NCBI GenBank assembly: GCA_002435145.1
Contig: DJLT01000084.1
Span: forward strand, 1 to 36,656
DNA: 36,656 bases
From: Neptuniibacter sp. UBA6509
GTDB lineage: Bacteria; Pseudomonadota; Gammaproteobacteria; Pseudomonadales; Balneatricaceae
Reading direction: 5' to 3'
The position numbers and the translations under genes are program-made. This document shows, one piece after another, positions 17,219 to 25,664 of the stretch (positions are counted from its first letter, which is position 1; each line of letters opens with the position of its first letter). The notes below the pieces were generated by a model. It saw only the letters and a program-made list of their open reading frames with translations. It searched no databases and was not told where the DNA came from.

Positions 17219-18643
17219 GTGGATTATTTACCTCTTTTTTTCAAACTGACTAAACAGAATGTTCTTTTAGTTGGAGGTGGAAATGTCGCTTTGAGAAAAG
17301 CACGTCTTCTTTGTCGTTCAGGCGCTGACGTTACTGTTATTTCTCATCATGTCTGCGAAGAGCTTCAACAACTGCTAGATGAAAACAACGGACTTTCAAT
17401 CACAGGCGAATACCATGCAGGCCTATTGGAAGGGAAAATTCTAACCATTGCTGCGACAGATGATGATGATCTTAATGAGCGCGTACATTACGACTCAGTA
17501 GAAAGAAACATTCCCGTTAATGTTGTCGATAACCCCAAGCTCTGTACCTTTGTTTTCCCTGCAATCGTAGATCGATCTCCTGTCGTCATTGGAATCTCCT
17601 CAGGCGGGAGTGCTCCCGTACTCGCTCGCCTTCTACGTGCCAGACTAGAAACATGGATACCGAAGTCATACGGCAAGCTCGCCAGTATTGCCAACCACTT
17701 TAGAGATCGAGTTAAAGCCAAATTTAGTACTGTAGATCAACGCCGTATTTTTTGGGAAAACGTCCTGCAAGGGCAAATAGCAGAAAAAGTATTTACCGGT
17801 AGAGAGGCTGAAGCAACACAGCTTATTGAAGAGAAAATAGCCCATGAAGATCCAGACCACCAAACAGGTGAAGTCTACTTAGTTGGAGGTGGGCCAGGCG
17901 ATCCTGAATTACTAACCTTTAAAGCCCTTCGTTTAATGCAGCAGGCTGATATCGTCTTATATGATGCGCTAGTCTCTGAAGCTGTTTTAGACCTCTGTCG
18001 ACGAGATGCCGATTTAGTCTTTGTAGGTAAGAAGCGTGACAACCACACGGTGCCTCAAGAAGGCATCAATGAGCTGCTCGTAAAGCATGCTCAATTAGGG
18101 AAACGCGTTGTTCGTCTAAAAGGAGGAGATCCTTTTATTTTTGGACGCGGTGGAGAAGAATTAGAAACTCTCAAAGCCAACAATATCCCCTTCCAAGTTG
18201 TTCCGGGCATAACGGCAGCAAGTGCTTGCTCGACATACTCTGGCATCCCATTAACCCATCGTAATTATGCTCAGTCGGTGAAATTTGTTACTGGCCAGCT
18301 GAAGAATCGCACAACTGATTTGAACTTTGACGAATTGGTCCATCCAAATCAAACAGTTGTGTTCTATATGGGGCTTCACACCTTACCCACTCTCAGCCAA
18401 AAACTAATAGAGCATGGGAAGCCAGGGGACACACCTGCAGCTATTGTATCAAGAGGAACATCGGCCGATCAGAAAGTACTAACGGGAACACTGGAAACAT
18501 TATCATCACTACAGGAACAGGCCCAGCTACCTGCCCCGGCGCTGATAATTGTAGGTGAAGTGGTATCTTTACATGAAAACTTAAGTTGGTTTGGTGATGA
18601 GGTCATTGCACAAAACCTATCGCCAGTTAAAGCCGAACACTGA
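17219..18643 (+). CDS. cysG: Siroheme synthase
   Basis: Trifunctional enzyme that makes siroheme from uroporphyrinogen III, supplying the cofactor for the sulfite reductase upstream. 474 residues. The N-terminal half (about 1-210) is the dehydrogenase/ferrochelatase, with NAD-binding VLLVGGGNVALRKARLL and SSGGSAPVLARLLR. The C-terminal half (about 218-465) is the SAM-dependent uroporphyrinogen methyltransferase, with VYLVGGGPGDPELLTFKAL, VRLKGGDPFIFGRGGEE and VVPGITAASA. The GTG at 17219 gives the family N-terminus MDYLPLFF, and GGAG lies 8 bases upstream. It is separated from cysH by 366 bases, so it probably has its own promoter. Confidence 0.97.
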   Translation: MDYLPLFFKLTKQNVLLVGGGNVALRKARLLCRSGADVTVISHHVCEELQQLLDENNGLSITGEYHAGLLEGKILTIAATDDDDLNERVHYDSVERNIPVNVVDNPKLCTFVFPAIVDRSPVVIGISSGGSAPVLARLLRARLETWIPKSYGKLASIANHFRDRVKAKFSTVDQRRIFWENVLQGQIAEKVFTGREAEATQLIEEKIAHEDPDHQTGEVYLVGGGPGDPELLTFKALRLMQQADIVLYDALVSEAVLDLCRRDADLVFVGKKRDNHTVPQEGINELLVKHAQLGKRVVRLKGGDPFIFGRGGEELETLKANNIPFQVVPGITAASACSTYSGIPLTHRNYAQSVKFVTGQLKNRTTDLNFDELVHPNQTVVFYMGLHTLPTLSQKLIEHGKPGDTPAAIVSRGTSADQKVLTGTLETLSSLQEQAQLPAPALIIVGEVVSLHENLSWFGDEVIAQNLSPVKAEH

Positions 18644-18657
18644 GAACAAGCATACAT

Positions 18658-18677
18658 AGGGAGTCATAAGGCTCCCT
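18658..18677. terminator. Hairpin between convergent cysG and PCP_red genes
   Basis: AGGGAG and CTCCCT pair around TCATAAGG, 14 bases after the cysG stop and 10 bases beyond the stop of the convergent small gene. Position suits a shared, two-way terminator, but the flanking T-runs are poor. Confidence 0.5.
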
Positions 18678-18687
18678 CAGCCCTCAA

Positions 18688-18867
18688 CTACTTTTGTGAA
18701 TCCATCTGCTTTTTCTTAACCTTATCCAACAATTCAACAGTAATTTTATCTAGCCCCTGCTGACGCGCCGCTTTTTCGACCTTATGGCGAATTAATTTAC
18801 GCACAAAAAATGGAGCGGCATCTACACGCTCTTTTGCTTCATTATCCCACTCAAGTTTATCCGCCAT
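18688..18867 (-). CDS. Stand-alone PCP_red domain mini-protein
   Basis: A 59-residue protein starting MADKLEWDNEAKERV. GAGG lies 7 bases before the ATG. By eye it matches the PCP_red domain, the small C-terminal domain of light-independent protochlorophyllide reductase subunit B (BchB/ChlB). The pattern is W..EA..R...(A)PFFVRK.IR..VEKAAR..G...IT.ELLDK. The organism shows no sign of photosynthesis, and free-standing versions of this domain occur widely in non-phototrophs with no settled function. Here it lies convergent to cysG, beside a siroheme-dependent sulfite reductase pathway, so a link to tetrapyrrole or reductase chemistry is possible but only inferred. It is basic and helical, without cysteines. 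Confidence 0.8.
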   Translation of the reverse strand: MADKLEWDNEAKERVDAAPFFVRKLIRHKVEKAARQQGLDKITVELLDKVKKKQMDSQK

Positions 18868-19001
18868 CTATCTACCTCATACCTTTCGATGCATTAATAT
18901 CAAAGCAAGGCATTATACGCTGCATATATGATAAGCCAAGTTATCCATAAAAACTGTGCATAACTTAGTGGATGGTTTGGGGAGGGTTCGCTGAAAAGAC
19001 C

Positions 19002-19015
19002 AAACTACGTAGTTT
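19002..19015. other. 14-bp perfect palindrome AAACTACGTAGTTT
   Basis: It lies 30 bases downstream of the TetR-family stop, in the gap before the PCP_red gene. It might be a binding site for the upstream region of the PCP_red gene, or chance. No other copy was noticed. Confidence 0.3.
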
Positions 19016-19045
19016 TAAGCGATCTGTACACATTACCAACAATCT

Positions 19046-19630
19046 CTATGATCGGCTACTATCGAAGATCTCAAGAATTAACATTTCAACTAATTTTTCA
19101 TTATTACTACTACGCAAATACGTTCTCAAGCCCATCATCTGTACGATAACTTTCTTTGCTAAAACTTCGCAATCTACATTAGGTTTTAACTCTTCCCGTA
19201 ACTTAGCTTGGGCCAGTAGATCTACCATAGAGCCTTCCATGGATTGCAGTAACACTTTACTCTCATTCACCAATTCAGGCTGCTCATCAGTTAACTCGGC
19301 TATCGTTTTAACTAACATACACATGTCACTAGGAACTTGATCTCGCTGATCCAAAACAAGCGCTTTTATAAATCCCTCTATTGCACCTAATATTGACTTC
19401 GATTTAGCCACATTTAACTGAAGCAGATCACGGCCTTGCTGTGAATAACGATTAAGCGCTTCTTTAAATAGCTGCTCCTTGCTTCCAAAGGCCGCATAGA
19501 AACTACCCGGCCGAAGATTAATCGTCCGCTGCAGGTCTCGGGTTGAAGTGCCATGAAAGCCCTTCTCCCAAAAAAGCAACATCGCCTTATCTACCACTTG
19601 CTCCCGATCATACTTTGCCGTATTCGCCAT
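19046..19630 (-). CDS. TetR/AcrR family transcriptional regulator
   Basis: 194-residue DNA-binding regulator. The N-terminal helix-turn-helix (about 9-55) reads REQVVDKAMLLFWEKGFHG, then TSTRDLQRTINLRPGSFYAAFGSKEQLF, the classic TetR pattern. The remainder is the variable helical ligand-binding domain; its C-terminal region resembles the AcrR/YcdC-type subgroup, but no ligand can be named. It is divergent from the AhpD-like gene. The 110-base spacer holds three related 16-bp palindromes, so it probably represses its own gene and that neighbour and is released by a small molecule. Confidence 0.93.
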   Translation of the reverse strand: MANTAKYDREQVVDKAMLLFWEKGFHGTSTRDLQRTINLRPGSFYAAFGSKEQLFKEALNRYSQQGRDLLQLNVAKSKSILGAIEGFIKALVLDQRDQVPSDMCMLVKTIAELTDEQPELVNESKVLLQSMEGSMVDLLAQAKLREELKPNVDCEVLAKKVIVQMMGLRTYLRSSNNEKLVEMLILEIFDSSRS

Positions 19631-19645
19631 CTTTGCAACCTTTTT

Positions 19646-19721
19646 TTGAACATACGATCAATTTTAACTTGATCAATCGATCAAATACAAATACTCTTCT
19701 TATTATTGACCATTCGATCAA
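19646..19721. promoter_or_regulatory. Three-copy operator in TetR/AhpD-like divergent promoter
   Basis: Three 16-bp sites share the pattern TTGAnCAnnCGATCAA: TTGAACATACGATCAA at 19646-19661, TTGATCAATCGATCAA at 19669-19684, and TTGACCATTCGATCAA at 19706-19721. The middle copy is a symmetric TTGATC/GATCAA palindrome with a four-base centre. Start-to-start spacings are 23 and 37 bases. The sites fill the gap between the two divergent starts, where they would overlap both promoters. Confidence 0.8.
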
Positions 19722-19740
19722 ATATAGTAGGTATTTATTA

Positions 19741-20280
19741 ATGAATAATCTCAAAGTACATACAATGGAAACGGCACCGACCGAGAGCCGCCCTTTTTTA
19801 GAAAACTCTATTAAAGGCTTTGGACTTATCCCAGGGCTTCATGGCGTTATGTCAGAGTCCCCTGAGCTTCTTGAAACCTACCAGATACTTCACAAAAAAT
19901 TTCAAGAGACTTCATTTGATAAAGAGGAGCTGACCGTTGTTTGGCAAACTATCAATGTCGAACACGATTGCCATTATTGCGTACCAGCACACGCGGCAAT
20001 TGCCAAAATGATGGATGTTGACGAATCACTAACGCTTGCATTACGAAATCGAGATGCTATGCCAACAGCCAAACTGCAAGCGTTACATGACATGACTCTT
20101 TCGATTGTACGTAACAGAGGGGTTGTAAATCCGGATGATGTTTCTGATTTTTATGATGCTGGTTACGCTCCAAAGCAACTACTGGAAATCGTACTTGGCC
20201 TCGCCCAAAAGGTTATGAGTAATTACGTCAATCATCTAGCCGATACCCCGCTTGATGACCGTTTTAAACCATTCCTATAA
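19741..20280 (+). CDS. AhpD-like carboxymuconolactone decarboxylase family protein
   Basis: 179-residue protein of the CMD/AhpD fold, whose members are peroxidase-type redox enzymes or decarboxylases. The central motif EHDCHYCVPAH carries Cys77, Cys80 and His84, the redox-active CxxC and proton-relay His of AhpD-type proteins. This favours peroxide or redox chemistry over lactone decarboxylation. The ATG at 19741 is used because it follows the operator region; the longer frame starting at 19543 would run through the TetR gene. METAPTESR at 19765 is an alternative start. It is divergent from the TetR regulator that probably controls it, with a BLUF photoreceptor gene 68 bases downstream. No signal peptide is seen. 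Confidence 0.88.
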   Translation: MNNLKVHTMETAPTESRPFLENSIKGFGLIPGLHGVMSESPELLETYQILHKKFQETSFDKEELTVVWQTINVEHDCHYCVPAHAAIAKMMDVDESLTLALRNRDAMPTAKLQALHDMTLSIVRNRGVVNPDDVSDFYDAGYAPKQLLEIVLGLAQKVMSNYVNHLADTPLDDRFKPFL

Positions 20281-20348
20281 ACAAACTTTGATCTAGTTAA
20301 ATTAGATAGACGTAGAAGCGGTACACATTAAGCCTAAAGAGGTTTCCT

Positions 20349-20789
20349 ATGTACCGCCTCATTTATAAGAGTGAAAGCGTAGATATCCTAGATTGGGAAC
20401 AGGTTAGAGATATTCTCAATCATAGCGAACAGAATAATGAGCATGCAGGCATCACGGGCACGCTACTCGCTACTGAACATCACTTCCTTCAAGTTATTGA
20501 AGGAAAATATGAAGAAGTAAACAAGCTGTTCATGACCATTACCCATGATCTTCGGCATACCAATATACAGCTTATCTCATTCGACTTAATTGATAGCCGA
20601 CTATTTGCAGGATGGGGTATGAAAGGACTTGGCCTATTCGATGTCAATTCAGAGCAAGTCCAAGCCCTAAAACAGAAATATGGATCACGTTTAGGAGAGC
20701 TCGAATTACCTTTAGAAAACTGGCAAGCACTTTCACTGATTAATGACTTAAATATGATGAAAGATCTACCCGACTGGAAACGCCACTAA
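20349..20789 (+). CDS. Short BLUF blue-light sensor
   Basis: 146-residue protein consisting of a FAD-binding BLUF domain (about 1-95) and a short helical tail. The key residues of the AppA photocycle are present at matching spacing: Tyr6, Asn30, Gln48 (FLQVIEG), Trp89 and Met91. LRH at 68-70 is also typical. There is no attached output domain, so it must signal through a partner, as other short BLUF proteins do. The start is ATG 20349 with AGAGG upstream. Its distance from the AhpD-like gene allows a common transcript or its own promoter. The window also encodes a GGDEF enzyme and a PilZ-like protein, but neither is adjacent, so no partner can be named. Confidence 0.93.
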   Translation: MYRLIYKSESVDILDWEQVRDILNHSEQNNEHAGITGTLLATEHHFLQVIEGKYEEVNKLFMTITHDLRHTNIQLISFDLIDSRLFAGWGMKGLGLFDVNSEQVQALKQKYGSRLGELELPLENWQALSLINDLNMMKDLPDWKRH

Positions 20790-20806
20790 ATCTATAGACC
20801 TGTCGA

Positions 20807-22099
20807 TCATTTTTTCAGTAACGATGGCCTTACCGCCTTTACAGACAATGTACTTTCATACTTTTCCTGTGGAGGATAACGGTCCAAATTTTTCTTTTGT
20901 TTTGATCGCTTCTTTTTAGGAGGTTTTACCGACGCATTAGATTCAACTAACTTTCCATTTTCCAAAGACGGTACTGGACGTAATTTAATTTTTTGCTTAA
21001 TTAAACCTTCTATTCGCTTCAGAAACTCTCGTTCAGCAGGGGCAACCAAGGATATTGCTTCACCACGTTCACCCGCCCTACCTGTGCGGCCAATACGATG
21101 TACATAAGCTTCTGGTACATTAGGTAGATCGTAATTTACAACATGAGGTAGAGACTCAATATCTAAGCCTCGTGCTGCCACATCTGTTGCGACTAATATT
21201 TGTAGCTCACCCGAAGTAAACTCTCCCAACATACGTATTCTTTCACGTTGAGTTTTATCACCATGGATAGATGCGGCATCAATTCCCTCTTTCTTGAGGT
21301 AATCAGTGACCTCATCAACGCGTTTTTTGGTGCGTACAAATATAAGAGCCTGTCCCCACTTACCCTCTTTAATCAGGTAACTTAGGACATCTGCTTTATC
21401 ACTATTATCAACCGCATAAGCATACTGTTTAACTTGGCTAGCCGTTGAATTTCGAGGGTTCACTTTAACTTTCTTAGGATTATTCAGATAAAACTCAGCT
21501 AAAATCTCAATACTTTCATCCGCAGTAGCTGAAAACAAAAGTGTTTGCCGAGGCTCTGCAGAAAACTCCATAATCTTTTTAATTGGCTCAATAAACCCCA
21601 GATCCAGCATTCGATCAGCTTCATCAAGCACCAGAAACTCCAGATGCTTAAGGTTAATAACTTTTTGCTGAAGCAGATCAAGTAAACGCCCAGGCGTAGC
21701 AACAACTATATCAGCCCCACGCTTTAGCTTACGCACCTGATTATCAAGCCTCACGCCCCCGTAGACAGACATAACACGCATATTAAGCGAACGGCCATAC
21801 TCCAAGGTATTATCAGCCACTTGGATAGCAAGCTCCCGCGTAGGCGCTAATACCAATGCTCTGATCTGTCTATAATCAGGAGACGGCTCAGCTTTACTCA
21901 ACTTTTCGATAATAGGTAAGGCAAAGCTCGCAGTTTTACCCGTGCCCGTTTGCGCTTCCGCTAACAAATCATCTCCCTGCAAAACAAGCGGAATCGCTTT
22001 AAGCTGGATAGGAGTAGGTTTGTTGTAACCCAGTTTCTGGAGTGTTTTTTGTAGCTCAGTACAAAGAGCTAATTCAGAGAAAGAGGAGTTGCTGCTCAT
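20807..22099 (-). CDS. DEAD-box ATP-dependent RNA helicase, RhlE-like
   Basis: 430-residue RNA helicase. Motifs in order: Q motif GYNKPTPIQ (about 24-32), Walker A AQTGTGKT (49-56), PTRELA, TPGRLLD, DEAD at 159-162, SAT in LLFSATADE, and HRIGRTGRAGERG in the second RecA domain. The C-terminal tail (about 385-430) is lysine-rich (KPPKKKRSKQKKN), as often seen in RNA-binding tails of this family. It resembles RhlE rather than SrmB or DbpA, but subfamily assignment by eye is uncertain. Such helicases help in ribosome assembly and RNA turnover, often in the cold. It is convergent with the BLUF gene, the two stops lying 17 bases apart. Confidence 0.93.
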   Translation of the reverse strand: MSSNSSFSELALCTELQKTLQKLGYNKPTPIQLKAIPLVLQGDDLLAEAQTGTGKTASFALPIIEKLSKAEPSPDYRQIRALVLAPTRELAIQVADNTLEYGRSLNMRVMSVYGGVRLDNQVRKLKRGADIVVATPGRLLDLLQQKVINLKHLEFLVLDEADRMLDLGFIEPIKKIMEFSAEPRQTLLFSATADESIEILAEFYLNNPKKVKVNPRNSTASQVKQYAYAVDNSDKADVLSYLIKEGKWGQALIFVRTKKRVDEVTDYLKKEGIDAASIHGDKTQRERIRMLGEFTSGELQILVATDVAARGLDIESLPHVVNYDLPNVPEAYVHRIGRTGRAGERGEAISLVAPAEREFLKRIEGLIKQKIKLRPVPSLENGKLVESNASVKPPKKKRSKQKKNLDRYPPQEKYESTLSVKAVRPSLLKK

Positions 22100-22446
22100 T
22101 CAGGAACCAAACTATAAATGAAAATAATAGCTCTATTTTACCTTATCATGCTTAGGTAATCAGCGACTAAAGCACTCTCTCACTATAAAGAGTAAAGATC
22201 GCAGACCAACCTATATACAATATTAAAATTATAATTGACCTACCTAATCAGTGAATAAGCACCAAAACTTAGATTTACAGTTCAGGTCAAGACAACAGCT
22301 AGAGAGATCATTATTGCCCGTCGTAAGTTGTTAACGGTGGTGTTGGATAATTCTGTTGCCTCGCAGGGCTAAAAATTAACTCTACCGACTACGCGCCTAA
22401 TCGTTTGAAAAATACTTTTCTCTCCAATATCCTTCTGCCGTGCATA

Positions 22447-22485
22447 AAGCTTCTATGTCTTTTCACTAAAAAGACATAGAAGCTT
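22447..22485. other. Perfect 17-bp-stem hairpin
   Basis: AAGCTTCTATGTCTTTT pairs exactly with AAAAGACATAGAAGCTT around the loop CACTA. No T-run follows on either strand, and a separate terminator exists closer to the hydrolase gene, so this is not an ordinary terminator. It may be a small RNA stem, a hairpin remnant of a mobile element or a protein target. Confidence 0.75.
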
Positions 22486-22544
22486 CTCGCAAATACCCTA
22501 AATCAGAACTAAATAGGTATAAAACGTATATCAAATATTCGAGC

Positions 22545-22576
22545 AAAAAAAACCAGACGTATCCACATCTGGTTTT
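22545..22576 (-). terminator. Intrinsic terminator after first hydrolase gene
   Basis: On the minus strand AAAACCAGA pairs with TCTGGTTTT around TGTGGATACG and runs into eight Ts, 24 nt after the stop. It is a textbook Rho-independent terminator. Confidence 0.9.
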
Positions 22577-22600
22577 ATGACTTTCAGTGCGTCTAGAGCT

Positions 22601-23569
22601 CTATTCCGAAGCTCTGCGCTTATCAATCCAACGTCGAATTAATCCTTTTTTCGGTTCTTCTTCGGTGATAGCCGATTGATTTGATATAGCAGACTTAGTA
22701 TTAGTATCTAAACTACTCAAGAATGACTCAACTTTGACCGTATAATCATTATTATCGCCTAAATCCTCATTCATCTCTTTATGCGACAAGTCTTTACTTA
22801 CTACTGATGCCCGAACTCCCAAAGAATTCGCCTTTGCTGAAAAAGCGTTAGCTTGAGAGCACGCCCCTTTACGACTAGATGAGCAAGTAATCAACAATGG
22901 TGGTGCATCAGCTTTTAACTGATGGTATGGAGATGCCTCAATCCAAAAGCTAGAATCTTTACCAAAGGCATCATCATAAAAACCATAATGGCGCTGATTC
23001 ATAACACTTGGAACATCTAAAACAGCACTATCAAGCAACGCTGAACCTAACCAACGCTTGCCCCCCAAGCGCACATGCTGACCAACAGATGAAGATACCA
23101 AGCCAACCAGGTGCGCTCCCGCAGAGTGGCCCATTAAAATAAACTTCTCGGGGTTAGCCCCCCAATTACTCGCTTGCTGCTGTGCGGTTATTAAAGCATT
23201 ACGCACATCCTCTGCCTGTTGAACAGGATCTGACGCTCTTGGCAGCAAACGATAGTTGATCGAAATAAATACAAAGCCTGCTGGCAACCAGCGCTCTATT
23301 TTATTCTGAATGACGCTTTTGGATTCCTTATCGCCCATTTTCCAAGCGCCACCATGCACCATAAAAATCACAGGCGCATTGTTTAAGCCATCGCGTGTAT
23401 ATACATCAAATTTATGAGCGCTATCAGGACCATAGGGAATATCCTTATGAACTTCCACTGTAGCTCCACCGTAATTTTTGGTTTTAACACGATCTATAGC
23501 GCATGCATGTAAGCTAAAAAAACTAAGCAATAGAATTACTTTATGAATATATAACTTTTTAAAATTCAC
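22601..23569 (-). CDS. Secreted alpha/beta hydrolase, tandem copy 1
   Basis: 322-residue predicted exported esterase-like hydrolase. A signal peptide covers about 1-24 (ends LHACAID). The oxyanion motif HGGAW is at 72-76, nucleophile Ser149 is in GHSAGAH, and a candidate catalytic His263 lies in DLSHKEMNEDLG. The region that normally carries the catalytic acid reads LITCSSSRKGAC (Cys229 and Cys237), with no Asp or Glu. The paired cysteines could form a disulfide in the periplasm. The start is GTG with GGAGG 6 bases upstream. A basic C-terminal tail (about 289-322) is absent from copy 3. Two paralogs lie upstream on the same strand. Family resemblance is to the BD-FAE/carboxylesterase group; the substrate is unknown. 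Confidence 0.85.
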   Translation of the reverse strand: MNFKKLYIHKVILLLSFFSLHACAIDRVKTKNYGGATVEVHKDIPYGPDSAHKFDVYTRDGLNNAPVIFMVHGGAWKMGDKESKSVIQNKIERWLPAGFVFISINYRLLPRASDPVQQAEDVRNALITAQQQASNWGANPEKFILMGHSAGAHLVGLVSSSVGQHVRLGGKRWLGSALLDSAVLDVPSVMNQRHYGFYDDAFGKDSSFWIEASPYHQLKADAPPLLITCSSSRKGACSQANAFSAKANSLGVRASVVSKDLSHKEMNEDLGDNNDYTVKVESFLSSLDTNTKSAISNQSAITEEEPKKGLIRRWIDKRRASE

Positions 23570-23966
23570 CCAAAACCTCCTTATACCTTTGCTATATTAA
23601 TTTTTATCCGTAATTAATAATAAAGGTCTCAATTGACTCAGCTGTAACTGAGAAGCATCAAAATACTTATTAATATTCCCTTAAAAATGATCACTATAAC
23701 AATACATAGTGAATCTAAAGTGAATTAGTAAAAAAAACCCTCAAACAAAGCTACCCTGTTTCAATGTATAGATGGATGATGCCACCCAAAACTAAGAACT
23801 CATTGCAAGTTTAGAGTCCCTTACTCTCCTAGGGCAATACAAAATTTGCTCACATACATAAGGGCATAAGCTACTTATTAGTAACTAGGCCCTAACTGAA
23901 ATGACAAAAAATCAGACACCGTTTTTATAGAAAGGTAGTTTTATTAAACCGTTATTTTGATACTTA
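23570..23966. other. 397-base spacer between hydrolase copies 1 and 2
   Basis: No gene seen. It contains an imperfect hairpin at 23861-23893 (AGGGC/GCCCT outer stem, TACT/AGTA inner stem), a small CTCAG/CTGAG hairpin at 23637-23652, and a variant of the upstream block shared by the hydrolase genes at about 23712. Confidence 0.6.
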
Positions 23967-24920
23967 TCACTTAGCAGTCCAACGCTTTAAAGCACTTAGC
24001 TTAGATTCCTCACCAGTAATAAGCATCTGCTTTTCTATAGCTTCTTTCGCATTAAGATCTAAACCAGAAAGAAAAGATTCTACGTCCGCTGTATAGCCAT
24101 TACTAGCTCCTAAATCCTCATTCATCTTCTTATGAGATAAATCTTTGCTAACTACATACACATCAATACCTAGAGAGTTCGCTTTAGAGGCGTAAGAGTT
24201 AGCTTGCTGACAAGCACCTTTTCGCCCTGACGCACAAGTAATTAGGATCGGAGGCACCCCCGACATTAACTGGTGACGTGGTGATGCTTTCGCCCAAAAC
24301 CTTTTATTTTTACCAAAGGCTTTATCATAAAAGCTATAATGCTTCTTCTTCATGATTGCTGGAACATCTAAAGCTGCACTATCTAATAACACGGTCCCCA
24401 ACCAACGTTTGCCGCCCTTTTTCATATGCTTATTTGCCGATGCGGATACCAAGCCGACTAAGTGCGCTCCTGCCGAATGCCCCATTAAAATAAATTTTTC
24501 AGGATCCCCCCCCCAAGCAACCGCTTGTTTTTGAGCGGCTATCAATGCATTACGCACATCTTCAGCCTGCGCAATAGGGCTAGAAACCTTAGGTATTAAA
24601 CGGTAATTGATCGATATAAATACAAAGCCTGCCGGTAACCACCGCTCAATTTTATTTTTAATAACGCTTTTAGACCCTTTATTTCCCGTCTTCCAAGCAC
24701 CACCGTGCACCATAAAAATTACAGGAGCATTACTCAGCCCATCACGAGTATACACATCAAACTTATGTGAACGATTCTTGCCATAAGGGATATTTTTATA
24801 AACTTTTAAGGTGCCATCGCCAAATTTACTCGTTTTAGCTTGCTCTGCCGCATACGAACTCAAGCTAAAAAACGCGAGTAAAAATATAATATTTTGGATA
24901 ACCAAATTTCTCAATTTCAC
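23967..24920 (-). CDS. Secreted alpha/beta hydrolase, tandem copy 2
   Basis: 317-residue paralog of the neighbouring hydrolases. The signal peptide covers about 1-25 (SLSSYAAEQ). Its motif numbering is the same as copy 1: HGGAW at 72-76 and Ser149 in GHSAGAH. The DLSHKKMNEDLG histidine motif is retained, and the acid-loop position reads LITCASGRKGAC, again with two cysteines and no acid. It ends with a short basic tail (KLSALKRWTAK). The start is GTG; the ribosome binding site is weaker than those of copies 1 and 3. It has more lysines than its neighbours (for example NKHMKKGGKRW), so the copies have diverged. No convincing terminator was seen, only an imperfect hairpin about 75 bases downstream. 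Confidence 0.84.
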   Translation of the reverse strand: MKLRNLVIQNIIFLLAFFSLSSYAAEQAKTSKFGDGTLKVYKNIPYGKNRSHKFDVYTRDGLSNAPVIFMVHGGAWKTGNKGSKSVIKNKIERWLPAGFVFISINYRLIPKVSSPIAQAEDVRNALIAAQKQAVAWGGDPEKFILMGHSAGAHLVGLVSASANKHMKKGGKRWLGTVLLDSAALDVPAIMKKKHYSFYDKAFGKNKRFWAKASPRHQLMSGVPPILITCASGRKGACQQANSYASKANSLGIDVYVVSKDLSHKKMNEDLGASNGYTADVESFLSGLDLNAKEAIEKQMLITGEESKLSALKRWTAK

Positions 24921-25664
24921 CAGACTTCACCCCAACAAATAAAATTCATTCTGCGATTACTTTATTAATCAAAAACGCCACCTTATAACACCATTACACT
25001 GAAACCACTGGAATTATTTAAGCATTCAGGTAATAAGGCTTGCTCTAAAAATCTGAAGTTAACCTAACATGAAATAATAACGATTAAACTTAAAGTTTTA
25101 TCTATTTCCGAGCTAAGAAGTATCTTCACAATCAGACCATCTATCCGCCCAGATTAGATTTACCCCTATATCACTTCTCTCTGAAATAGTTCTTTTTACT
25201 AAACCCCAAGAAACACTCCATAAACTAGGTCAGAACTGACCAAGTGCCATTCAGTTCAAAGCTATAGCCCTCGTTTTGCATGGGCAAGATCTATCAGCTG
25301 TGACACGAATATGAACAGGTAAAACAGTATGCTTCTCATTAACTATTATAAAGAAGCCCAGTAAATCAGAGCCCCCCCCTAACTATCGACAGGCGAGAGA
25401 ATTAAGCTTAAAGCCTAATGACTATTTATAAAATAGAGTAAAGGTTAAATTACTCCTTACCGCTCGACGTCTTGATTCTCCGACTGTCTATAAACAAATT
25501 CAGATTTCTAATACAGCCCCATTTACATAGGTCCGTAAAAAAACAACCTCAATCCAGAATAGGATATTTCTTAGGTCCCATAGTATTTCCAATACAAAAC
25601 AGTATCAGTATGTTAGTGGACACATTTAAATCACAACGAAATAGTTCAGCTAATGTAAATTAGT
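24921..25664. other. 744-base spacer between hydrolase copies 2 and 3
   Basis: No supported gene; a 63-codon plus-strand frame near 25472 has no recognisable features. It holds a 26-base block at 25050-25075 that also occurs before copy 3, and a GGTCAG/CTGACC hairpin at 25228-25241. I saw no remnant of a fourth hydrolase copy by eye. Confidence 0.6.

Larger units (their letters stand above)
22100..22600. other. 501-base spacer between helicase and hydrolase genes
   Basis: No supported gene. It contains the helicase promoter region, a 17-bp perfect hairpin at 22447-22485 and the hydrolase terminator at 22545-22576. The rest is AT-rich with no clear reading frame. Confidence 0.7.

Noticed and set aside
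19543-19740. Upstream extension of the AhpD-like gene
   Set aside because: The extension would run antisense through the start of the TetR gene and through all three operator copies; the ATG at 19741 fits the promoter layout.
22601-23569. Lipoprotein signal in hydrolase copy 1 (Cys in LHAC)
   Set aside because: His at the -2 position is unusual for a lipobox and the two paralogs have no cysteine there, so a normal Sec signal peptide is more likely.
25472-25663. 63-codon plus-strand frame in the hydrolase spacer
   Set aside because: No recognisable domain, no good ribosome binding site, and composition like the surrounding AT-rich spacer.
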